Assembly: GCA_964514175.1 (NCBI GenBank)
Contig: CAZEPQ010000010.1
Coordinates: 1 to 27,483, forward strand
Reading direction: 5' to 3'
Length of the DNA: 27,483 bases
Source of the DNA: HGM13006 sp964514175
GTDB taxonomy: Bacteria > Bacillota > Clostridia > Oscillospirales > Oscillospiraceae
Positions 18,872 to 26,062 of this stretch are shown in pieces. Numbering within the stretch: the first letter of the stretch is position 1; each line of letters opens with the position of its first letter. The notes beneath the pieces were generated by a model that worked only from the letters and a program-made list of their open reading frames with translations, searched no databases and was not told the origin of the DNA. Position numbers and translations under genes: made by a program.

Positions 18872-20737
18872 ATGAAAAAGAGATTGTTTGCGCTTCTCAT
18901 GGCAGTGGCCGTTCTGTTTTCTCTCTGTGCCTGCGGCGGTTCCGCCCCGGCAAGCACTGTAGAAAGTGTTGAGGCCACAGCTTCCGAAGTGAGCGTGGCG
19001 GAAACGGTTTCTGAAGCCCCGGTTCAGGCCGAGGACGCTGAAGAAACTCCGGAGGCCCCTGCGGAGGAAGCGTCCGTTGTGGAAGAGACAGAGCCGGAAC
19101 CGGAGGTTCTGGACTTTACCGAGTCCAACGCCAACAACGACTTCAAGCCCTTTAAGGAGATGCTCACGACCCTGCATACTGAGCTTCCCGTAGTGGATGA
19201 GCCTGTGACCCTGACCTATAGCTTCGGCTATGAAACCTCTGCTCTGGCATATCTGCCCGGAAGTGACCTGAATAACCATCAAATCTGGTCCGCTCTGGAG
19301 GAGATCACCGGTGTCAATGTGGAGGTCACCACCTTTGATACCACCACTGCCACTGACAAGCTGAACTTGATTATCGCTTCCGGTGATTATCCCGACCTTT
19401 TCAACCTTGCCAGCTATACCCCCGGTGTAGAGGCAGCCTATGAAGAGGAACTTATCATCGATCTGAGCGATTACCTGGAGGCGGTAATGCCCAACTACTG
19501 GACCATCATCAACTCCGATCAGAACATTCTGAGAGAGGTTCAGGACGGCGGCATGTTCCTGTGCATCTACCCCATTAAGGACCAGTGTGCAAATCCCACT
19601 GATATGGGTGCATTCGTACGTATGGACTGGCTGGAGGACCTTGATATGGAAGTCCCCACCACCTATGACGAGATGATCGAAGTTCTGCGTGCCTTCAAGA
19701 CTGAGAAGGGTGCCATCGAGCCTCTGAGCCTTTACAACACCATTTCCATGGCTGACGGCCTGCTGATGGGCGGCTTCGGCTCCATGGCCGAGCTTTCCAC
19801 CAACGCCATGGGCGGCGGCAATGCTCTGAACGCTTACTATCAGGTGGATGGTGAGGTGGTTTACGGCGCTACCACCGATGGCACCAGAAAGTTCCTCCAG
19901 TGGCTGCATCAGCTCTATGAAGAAGACCTCATTCACTTTGAGAACATGCTCAACCGTGGTACGAACCCCTTCGGTGAGCTGACAATGACCGCATGTGCCA
20001 CCGGCACCACCGGCTATATGTACTCCAACCAGCCCTTTGGCGGCAACTACTCCGTGGCTGCAGCCGAACAGTACGGCGACACCGAATGCAACTGGTGGCC
20101 TGTACAGGATCTGGCGGAGGAATCCGGTGCGACGATTCCCTTCTTCGAAGAGACCACTATGATCGACAGCGTTGCCACCGTGCTTTGTATTTCCTCCCAG
20201 TGCGAGGAAGTGGAGGCTGCTTGCAGATTTATCGACTACGGCTACAGCTACGAAGGCTCCCTTCTGTACAACTTCGGTTATGAGCAGGGCAGCGGCCATG
20301 AGCTGGAAAGCTGGTACTATGACGAAGCAGGCGAGCCTGCCTTTGACCCCGCCGTCATTGCTACCTTCGATACCACCTCCACCGCATCCACCTTCATTGC
20401 TACAAAGGACCTTGCCGGTGTTGTCTACGACAGACGCCTGTCCTTTGAGTTTGGCGAGCGTGAGCTGAGCTGCTTCGAGGCGTGGGCTACCAACAAGAAC
20501 AATAGCCAGATTCTTGGCTCCTCTACTCAGCTTACTTCCGAAGAAGGCATCGAGGCCGCGGGACTTTACAGCGACATCATCACCTACGTTTCCACCTCTG
20601 CCTTGCAGTTTATCAACGGCGATCTGGACATCAATGATGACGCCACCTGGGAGAGCTACGTTGCCGACATCGAAGGCATGAATCTGGATGCCCTTACGGA
20701 CATCATCCAGGGCGCGTATGACCGTGCCAACGCATGA
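18872..20737 (+). CDS. Extracellular solute-binding lipoprotein (family 1 / LipO-like)
   Basis: This is a 621-residue protein. ATG 18872 is preferred because AGGAGG lies 7 bases upstream; an ATG two codons earlier is only 1 base from it. The N-terminus is a lipoprotein signal ending in a 'SLCACGG' lipobox. Residues about 25-80 are an Ala-Glu-Pro spacer. The rest is a two-lobed solute-binding fold: 'IWSALEEITGVNVEV', 'KLNLIIASGDYPDLFNLASY', 'MGAFVRMDWLEDLDMEVPTT', 'YDEMIEVLRAF' and 'EVEAACRFIDYGYSYEG'. Family members deliver sugars, oligosaccharides or peptides to ABC importers. No importer permease or ATPase lies next to it, so it is an orphan here and must share a transporter encoded elsewhere or act as a sensor. 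A promoter and a terminator isolate it. Confidence 0.87.
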   Translation: MKKRLFALLMAVAVLFSLCACGGSAPASTVESVEATASEVSVAETVSEAPVQAEDAEETPEAPAEEASVVEETEPEPEVLDFTESNANNDFKPFKEMLTTLHTELPVVDEPVTLTYSFGYETSALAYLPGSDLNNHQIWSALEEITGVNVEVTTFDTTTATDKLNLIIASGDYPDLFNLASYTPGVEAAYEEELIIDLSDYLEAVMPNYWTIINSDQNILREVQDGGMFLCIYPIKDQCANPTDMGAFVRMDWLEDLDMEVPTTYDEMIEVLRAFKTEKGAIEPLSLYNTISMADGLLMGGFGSMAELSTNAMGGGNALNAYYQVDGEVVYGATTDGTRKFLQWLHQLYEEDLIHFENMLNRGTNPFGELTMTACATGTTGYMYSNQPFGGNYSVAAAEQYGDTECNWWPVQDLAEESGATIPFFEETTMIDSVATVLCISSQCEEVEAACRFIDYGYSYEGSLLYNFGYEQGSGHELESWYYDEAGEPAFDPAVIATFDTTSTASTFIATKDLAGVVYDRRLSFEFGERELSCFEAWATNKNNSQILGSSTQLTSEEGIEAAGLYSDIITYVSTSALQFINGDLDINDDATWESYVADIEGMNLDALTDIIQGAYDRANA

Positions 20738-20777
20738 CCCAGGTCAAAAGTAGATTTACAAGCACAAATATTATTGG

Positions 20778-20806
20778 CGCACCCCTCCGGGGGTGCGTCG
20801 GTTTTT
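20778..20806 (+). terminator. Terminator of the lipoprotein gene
   Basis: CGCACCCC (20778-20785) pairs with GGGGTGCG (20790-20797) around TCCG, followed by TCGGTTTTT. A second hairpin, GCCCCCGGC-TTC-GCCGGAGGC (about 20852-20872), of unknown role, follows in the same spacer. Confidence 0.85.
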
Positions 20807-20926
20807 AGGGAATTCAGCGCTGTAATTGAAGGTATATCCGCAGCATTTTGTGCCCCCGGCTTCGCCGGAGGCCATTCCTGTATTTCCTAGGGAGTTTAAA
20901 GTTTTATGAACTTTCCAAAAGGACAG

Positions 20927-20955
20927 TTGCTTTTTTTGCAGGTTTGGGTTATGAT
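20927..20955 (+). promoter_or_regulatory. Promoter of the LtaS-like gene
   Basis: TTGCTT (20927-20932) and TATGAT (20950-20955) are 17 bases apart, about 70 bases upstream of the start codon. Confidence 0.6.
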
Positions 20956-21022
20956 GTGCGGGGTTTACAGGAAGTTCGCAAAGATTTTTCATAGAATACT
21001 CGTTTTGAGAAAGGAGATCCTT

Positions 21023-23758
21023 ATGGAGGAACATAAGTCAGCCGGGCAGTCGGGTGCCGACAATGAAACGGCTGTTTTAGAGCCGCCTTCGGAAACCGGA
21101 AAAAAGCACCACCACAAAGGAAAAGAAAATAAGAATCAACCTGTGGAGAATTTCAACATGCCTCCCATATCGGGACCGGTGCTTCGCCGTGCCCTGTGGC
21201 ATGAGTGGATGGACAGCACGCTGCTGCTGTGCTTTGTCAGCGTCTATGTGGAGATATGCCTCCATATTTGTGTGTATAAGAGCGTTGATTTTCGAATCAT
21301 TTACCCAATTCTGTTTGGTTTGGCAGCAGGCAATATCTGTGCGTTTTTCTGCACCATGCTGCCCAAGATCCCCGGCAGGACCCTGACCTGCATTCTGGTG
21401 GGAGCCCAGGTGATCTATGCCGAGGTGCAGTTGGTGTACCATGCCATTTTCGGTAACTTTATGCCCATCAACCAGGCTGCCATGGGCGGCGATGTGCTGA
21501 CCAACTTCTGGAGCCAGATCTTATACGGCATCAGTCAGAATATTCTGGAGATCCTGCTGCTTCTGGTGCCCCTGATTCTGCTGATCGTGCTGCTGATCCG
21601 GGGAAAGGCACCGCAGCGCCGGGTGTCCTGGAGGCAGAGCCTGGGGTCTTTGGGGGTGTTGGGCGCACTCAGCCTGATTATCGCCGGGTTCCTGTTTGTA
21701 GGTCGGACGGAGACCTTCTCTGTCTATGAGATCCTCACCAACGTGAACACCTCCACCGATACCAGCTACAAGAATGTGGGTATGCTTGCCACCACAGAGC
21801 AGGAACTGTGCTATATGCTCCTGGGGGTGGGCGAGGAAGATTCCCTCATTACCGACGGACTTCTGGGCCGAACCCGGGCCGGAAGAGAATTCTCCACCAA
21901 GGAATACAACGTGGAGGACATTGACTTTTCCGCCCTGGCAGCAACCACTGATGATGAAATGCTGAAAAGCCTGGACGAATTTTTCGCCACCACCCTGCCC
22001 ACCCGAAAGAATGACTACACGGGGATGCTGAAGGATTATAACCTGATCACCATCTGTGCTGAGTCCTTCAGTCCCTGGCTCATTTCCGAGGAACTGACAC
22101 CCACCCTCTACAAGCTCAGTACCACGGGCATCATCTTTGAAAACTACTACGGCTCCTATCAGTCCGTCACCACCAACGGTGAGTATACCTTCTGTATGGG
22201 CCTTTACCCGGACATGAGCCGTACCAAGACCCAGTCCAGCTTCGATGTGTCCTCGGGCAATTATCTGCCCTATTGCCTGGGCAACGCATTGAAGGAGAAG
22301 GGTTATCAGACCTGGGCCTACCACAACTACATTGGCGATTTCTACAATCGAAACATCACCCATGCAAACATGGGCTATACCTTCAAGGCGGCGGATTCCG
22401 GCCTGGACATTCAGATCGACTGGCCCTCTTCAGACCTGGAAATGATGATGGCATCCGTGGACGATTATATCGAAAGTGGTCAGCTTTTCCACGCCTATTA
22501 CATGACCTTCAGCGGGCACTATCAGTACAACTGGGAGAATACCATGAGCGCCAAGAATCAGGCGGATGTGGAGGGGCTGAACTACTCCGAGGCGGTAAAG
22601 GCCTATCTTGCCTGCAATCTGGAGCTGGAATATGCCCTCCAGTACCTGATGGAGCGGCTGGAGGAGGCGGGGATCGCCGACAAGACCTGCATCGTTCTGA
22701 CCAATGACCATTATCCCTACGGCCTCACCGAAGAGGAATACAACGAACTGGCGGGACAGGAGCTGGATACGGTATTCGAGAAGTACCGCAACTCCTTTAT
22801 CTGCTACGTTCCCGGCCTCCGGGAGAATGTCTATGTGGATGAATACTGCTCCACGGCGGACATTCTGCCCACTCTGCTGAACCTGTTCGGTGTCAGCTAT
22901 GATTCCCGGCTTTTGCAGGGCACCGATGTGCTGTCCACAGGAATCCATGTGGCGGTGCTGTCGGACCAGAGCTTTATCACCGACACCTTCCGCTACGACA
23001 GCGCCACGGAGATGGCCTATCCCCACAGCGAGGGGGAAGAAATCTCACAGGAGCTGGTGGACCAGTACAGATTGTATATCTCCAATAAGTTTGCCCTGTC
23101 CACCAGCATTCTCAACAACGACTACTATGCCCATGTCTTTGGAGAGGACAGCGCCGAGGGCGCGCTGGAGGAAACGGTGGTGTTCACCGATATTCAGAAC
23201 ATCTTCAACCAGGCCAGCGTGCTGTACATGTACCGAAACGGCTATGTGGATCCTGTGGCGGAGGATACCTTCGGCGGACGCTATGTGGCCGAGGTGGGAG
23301 AATTCGTGGATGTGATGTACCGCATTGCGGAGCGTCCCGAAACGGCCTTCCAGATGCCGGAGGAATACATTCGGGGCGAATTTACCGCCTCCCATCCCTA
23401 TTACGAGGCCATGTGCTGGGCCTGGGAGCAGGGAATTGTCCGGGAGGATGACCTGAAAAACCGCTGGAATGACGATGCGGACTACCGTACCGCAGCCATT
23501 CTCATTAAGCGGTTTGCGGAATACATGGGCGTGGACACCTCGGTAGACGAAGGGACGGTAGCTGAATACGAACTGGAGTATCCCCGTATGACCCAGGAGA
23601 CCATTGGGGCCTTTCTGTGGCTGGATGCGGAAAACATCACCACCAGGGATTCCGAGCTGACGGAGCTGTTTGACAACTATACCTCCCGCATCAGCCGATA
23701 CCAGATGACCAACTTCCTGTTCTATCTGTGTACCTATGAACTGAATATGGAAGAATAA
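21023..23758 (+). CDS. LtaS-like phosphoglycerol transferase with C-terminal SLH-like region
   Basis: This is a 911-residue protein from ATG 21023, with AAAGGAG 8 bases upstream. Residues 1-55 are a charged cytoplasmic tail (KHHHKGKENKNQ). About five membrane helices follow to residue 235. Residues about 335-640 are an alkaline-phosphatase/sulfatase fold of the lipoteichoic acid synthase type: E347 in 'CAESF', the candidate nucleophile T383 or T384 in 'TTNGE', 'YYMTFSGHYQY' (H499) and 'TNDHYPYG' (D562, H563). LtaS enzymes move glycerol-phosphate from phosphatidylglycerol onto glycolipid outside the membrane. Residues about 720-911 resemble three S-layer homology repeats ('FTDIQNIFNQASVLYMYRNG', 'YYEAMCWAWEQGIVREDD', 'SRISRYQMTNFLFYL'), which normally bind wall polymers. 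That architecture is unusual. The gene is monocistronic. Confidence 0.87.
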   Translation: MEEHKSAGQSGADNETAVLEPPSETGKKHHHKGKENKNQPVENFNMPPISGPVLRRALWHEWMDSTLLLCFVSVYVEICLHICVYKSVDFRIIYPILFGLAAGNICAFFCTMLPKIPGRTLTCILVGAQVIYAEVQLVYHAIFGNFMPINQAAMGGDVLTNFWSQILYGISQNILEILLLLVPLILLIVLLIRGKAPQRRVSWRQSLGSLGVLGALSLIIAGFLFVGRTETFSVYEILTNVNTSTDTSYKNVGMLATTEQELCYMLLGVGEEDSLITDGLLGRTRAGREFSTKEYNVEDIDFSALAATTDDEMLKSLDEFFATTLPTRKNDYTGMLKDYNLITICAESFSPWLISEELTPTLYKLSTTGIIFENYYGSYQSVTTNGEYTFCMGLYPDMSRTKTQSSFDVSSGNYLPYCLGNALKEKGYQTWAYHNYIGDFYNRNITHANMGYTFKAADSGLDIQIDWPSSDLEMMMASVDDYIESGQLFHAYYMTFSGHYQYNWENTMSAKNQADVEGLNYSEAVKAYLACNLELEYALQYLMERLEEAGIADKTCIVLTNDHYPYGLTEEEYNELAGQELDTVFEKYRNSFICYVPGLRENVYVDEYCSTADILPTLLNLFGVSYDSRLLQGTDVLSTGIHVAVLSDQSFITDTFRYDSATEMAYPHSEGEEISQELVDQYRLYISNKFALSTSILNNDYYAHVFGEDSAEGALEETVVFTDIQNIFNQASVLYMYRNGYVDPVAEDTFGGRYVAEVGEFVDVMYRIAERPETAFQMPEEYIRGEFTASHPYYEAMCWAWEQGIVREDDLKNRWNDDADYRTAAILIKRFAEYMGVDTSVDEGTVAEYELEYPRMTQETIGAFLWLDAENITTRDSELTELFDNYTSRISRYQMTNFLFYLCTYELNMEE

Positions 23759-23763
23759 CGCTT

Positions 23764-23792
23764 CACCCCGACGGCAAAAAATCGTCGGGGTG
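23764..23792 (+). terminator. Terminator of the LtaS-like gene
   Basis: CACCCCGACG (23764-23773) pairs perfectly with CGTCGGGGTG (23783-23792), followed by TTCAAATTATT. It lies directly after the stop codon. Confidence 0.75.
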
Positions 23793-23823
23793 TTCAAATT
23801 ATTGGGAGAAAAATCGAGCTTGG

Positions 23824-23850
23824 GGCAACCAATGCCCAGATTTCTCGTCT
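23824..23850 (+). promoter_or_regulatory. ECF-type promoter, probably autoregulatory
   Basis: GGCAACC (23824-23830) and CGTCT (23846-23850) fit the AAC -35 / CGTC -10 pattern of ECF sigma factors, with 16 bases between AAC and CGTC. It would start transcription about 43 bases before the downstream ECF sigma gene, the usual arrangement when such a factor drives its own operon. Confidence 0.65.
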
Positions 23851-23898
23851 TTATAGGTGAAAGGCCTTTTCGATGCGGAAAAGAGAGGAGGGGATGCA

Positions 23899-24459
23899 AT
23901 GGAGGATTGGGCAATTATTGGGCTGTACTGGGATCGGGACGAAAACGCCATCGTGGAGACCGCCGCAAAATACGGGGGTTATTTGACAAACATCGCCAAT
24001 AATATTCTGGCGGTGCGGCAGGACAGCGAGGAATGTGTTTCTGACACCTATTTTCGGGCATGGAACGCCATTCCACCGAAAAAGCCGGATAATTTAAAGC
24101 TGTTCCTGGGCAGGATCACACGGAATCTGGCCCTGGACCGCCGGAAAGCGGAGGCTACGGAAAAGCGGGGCGGCGATCAGGTGGTTTTTGCCCTGGAGGA
24201 ACTAAGAGACTGTGTTTCCGCTGTGGAAACCCCGGAGACCGCCATGGATGAACGATTTCTGGCGGAAAAGATTACGGAATTTTTAAGAAATCAGCCGGAA
24301 ATTCCACGAAAATGCTTTGTGCTGCGGTACTGGTATCTGGAACCCATCTCGGCCATTGCGGAGAGAATGCAGCTTACTCCCTCCAAGGTAAAATCCCAAC
24401 TGCATCGCACCAGAATGAAACTAAAACACCATCTTGAAAAGGAGGGGATCTGGCTGTGA
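23899..24459 (+). CDS. Second ECF-family sigma factor
   Basis: This 186-residue protein starts at ATG 23899, with GAGGAGGGG upstream; an earlier in-frame ATG at 23857 lacks a ribosome site. Sigma region 2 covers about residues 22-95 ('LTNIANNILAVRQDSEECVS', 'DTYFRAWNAIPP', 'LKLFLGRITRNLALDRRK'). Region 4 covers about 120-175 ('FLRNQPEIPRKCFVLRYWYL', 'EPISAIAERMQLTPSKVKSQ', 'LHRTRMKLKHHL'). It should recognise the GGCAACC/CGTC promoter just upstream. The stop overlaps the GTG start of a membrane protein of anti-sigma type. It is only distantly similar to the sigma factor at 1892-2413, so the two systems are separate. Confidence 0.87.
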   Translation: MEDWAIIGLYWDRDENAIVETAAKYGGYLTNIANNILAVRQDSEECVSDTYFRAWNAIPPKKPDNLKLFLGRITRNLALDRRKAEATEKRGGDQVVFALEELRDCVSAVETPETAMDERFLAEKITEFLRNQPEIPRKCFVLRYWYLEPISAIAERMQLTPSKVKSQLHRTRMKLKHHLEKEGIWL

Positions 24460-25607
24460 GAGAAGAAATTTTGCTTTCTGCCATGGAGCATATTGCCGGA
24501 GACCTGATTCTGGAGGCAAAGGAGGCGCCTATGAAGAAGAAAACATCCCTTGGTCGCCCCGCTCGATTGGTTCTGATCGCGGCGATTTTGGCGGGGCTTA
24601 TGGCTGTCACCGCCGGCGCGGCCTATATCATCTCAGAGTGGGACGAAATATTCGCAAACCGATTTGCACCCACAGAGGAGATCCGGGAGGAAATGGCGGG
24701 AAATATGGATACACCCACCGCTTCTGTCACCCGGGATGGGGCCACCCTGTCGGTACGGCAGACCATCACCGACGGCAATGAACTATATGCCATCGTGGAG
24801 TTGCAACTCCCGGAGGATTTTGACGTGGAAAACCTGAAGGTGGACAGTGAAGGCTTGCGGGAAGAAACCCTGGCCCTGTTCTCCACCAAGGACGAGGCCA
24901 CAGGAAACTGGTATACCGGTCCCGCAACGGCTTCTGCCCAGTGGTTCCAAGGGACGTTGGAGTCGGATATTTTGGAGAACCTGACCTGCGAAGCAATTGA
25001 GCAGGATCCGGGATATTACTGGATGGAATTGGGCATCGATTCCAGCGGCAGCTTTTTACCCAAGCAGGTAGATGCCCAGACGAAAACAGTGTCCTATCTG
25101 CTAATGACCGACTACGATGGCGAAAAAGGCGGTCCCATGACCATTTGGTTTGAGAATCTGTATTACAGCGAAACGGAAGAGCCGGCACTGTCCGGGCCGA
25201 TTTACCTGAGCTGGACCCCTGAGTATGATACCCTGGCCCTGGATTTCCAGCTTGAAAAGGAGGGGGAAACGGTGGGCGCCGTCAGTCTGACGCCCATGAG
25301 CATCCAGGTGGAGGTGCCGAACCTGCTGGAGATTATGGAAGAGGCTCCGGAAGAAGGATCCCCGGAATATGATGAGCTGGTGGATCATGTTCTCCATGAG
25401 GTGGACTATTTTGAAAACCTGGTACAGGTGACGGTACACTGTGCCGACGGCAATGACCGGGTGATCTCAAAGGGCTTCGGCGGCGGTTATGACGAGGCCA
25501 CGGGAGGGCTTAGCCTGATCCTGGACAGCGACTTTGGGGGCAATTTCCTGGATATTTCCACCGTCACCGCCGTTACTGTGGGAAAAATCACCGTGGAAGT
25601 TGGGTGA
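24456..25607 (+). CDS. Putative membrane anti-sigma factor of the second ECF system
   Basis: This is a 383-residue protein with a GTG start at 24456. The GTGA overlap with the sigma stop and AGGAGGGG 8 bases upstream decide this start. Residues 1-35 are a short cytoplasmic part ending in 'KKKTSLGRPARL'. One membrane helix follows at about 36-60 (VLIAAILAGLMAVTAGAAYI). About 320 extracytoplasmic residues follow, rich in beta-strands and acidic ('GATLSVRQTITDGNELYAIV', 'GPIYLSWTPEYDTLALDFQL', 'FENLVQVTVHCADGNDRVIS'). The layout is that of DUF4179-type anti-sigma proteins of Clostridia, although the cytoplasmic part is short for holding a sigma factor. The external domain presumably senses an envelope signal. 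Confidence 0.72.
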   Translation: MREEILLSAMEHIAGDLILEAKEAPMKKKTSLGRPARLVLIAAILAGLMAVTAGAAYIISEWDEIFANRFAPTEEIREEMAGNMDTPTASVTRDGATLSVRQTITDGNELYAIVELQLPEDFDVENLKVDSEGLREETLALFSTKDEATGNWYTGPATASAQWFQGTLESDILENLTCEAIEQDPGYYWMELGIDSSGSFLPKQVDAQTKTVSYLLMTDYDGEKGGPMTIWFENLYYSETEEPALSGPIYLSWTPEYDTLALDFQLEKEGETVGAVSLTPMSIQVEVPNLLEIMEEAPEEGSPEYDELVDHVLHEVDYFENLVQVTVHCADGNDRVISKGFGGGYDEATGGLSLILDSDFGGNFLDISTVTAVTVGKITVEVG

Positions 25608-25653
25608 ATCCGGGCAGGATTACAGGGGATGTAGACTTTCCCTTCTGGGGTTG

Positions 25654-25896
25654 CTATTCTTTATTTCGCTTTTTTATGACATGGCCCAGGTAAAGATACA
25701 GGACAAATGCTGCCACCGCAACAACAAAGGTGACGATGGCAGATGCCATGATCTCCACATACCATGGGGCGGACTGCATTGCGTAGAACCCGGGATGATT
25801 TTTATAATCCCACCAAATAAACAGGCTCTTGCCGATGAGCGTTGCGATATCAACGCCAATAAATAACTTGACGAAGTCTCTTGCTTTCTTGAGCAT
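25654..25896 (-). CDS. Small two-helix membrane protein of unknown function
   Basis: This is an 80-residue protein with a good ribosome site (GGAGG, then AAGGA) before ATG 25896. It has a moderately hydrophobic N-terminal stretch (FVKLFIGVDIATLIGKSLFI), a short aromatic loop (WWDYKNHPGFYAMQSAPWYV) and a strong C-terminal membrane helix at about 48-70, ending in 'KKRNKE'. I do not recognise the family. It converges with the second anti-sigma gene and may be independent of it. Palindromic sequence lies directly upstream of its ribosome site. Confidence 0.65.
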   Translation of the reverse strand: MLKKARDFVKLFIGVDIATLIGKSLFIWWDYKNHPGFYAMQSAPWYVEIMASAIVTFVVAVAAFVLYLYLGHVIKKRNKE

Positions 25897-25915
25897 TCCT
25901 TCTACCTCCGGAAAA

Positions 25916-25943
25916 ATGGTATTACCATGGCTTCTATTGCCAT
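25916..25943. promoter_or_regulatory. Palindromes upstream of the small membrane protein
   Basis: ATGGTA-T-TACCAT (25916-25928) is a perfect 13-base palindrome. It overlaps a second inverted repeat, ATGGC-N7-GCCAT (25927-25943). The two related sites sit about 20-50 bases upstream of the start codon and could be an operator. No confident promoter was found alongside. Confidence 0.35.
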
Positions 25944-26018
25944 TCTAGCAAAAGCGCTGTCCCATGTCTATATGTAAATTCATCTGTGAGGAAAGAGAAA
26001 ACCCATATGCGACAAAAT

Positions 26019-26045
26019 GCCCTGTCCCGAGATCCGGGACAGGGC
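26019..26045 (-). terminator. Terminator of isoleucyl-tRNA synthetase
   Basis: GCCCTGTCCCG (26019-26029) pairs perfectly with CGGGACAGGGC (26035-26045). On the minus strand it lies 18 bases after the ileS stop and is followed by ATTTTGTC. It is nearly symmetric, but no plus-strand gene runs into it. Confidence 0.85.
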
Positions 26046-26062
26046 AAAACGATTTTTGATCC

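Noticed and set aside
18668..20299. Long minus-strand open frame opposite the lipoprotein
   Set aside because: Product has no coherent domain or signal; the plus-strand gene has a lipobox and solute-binding motifs.
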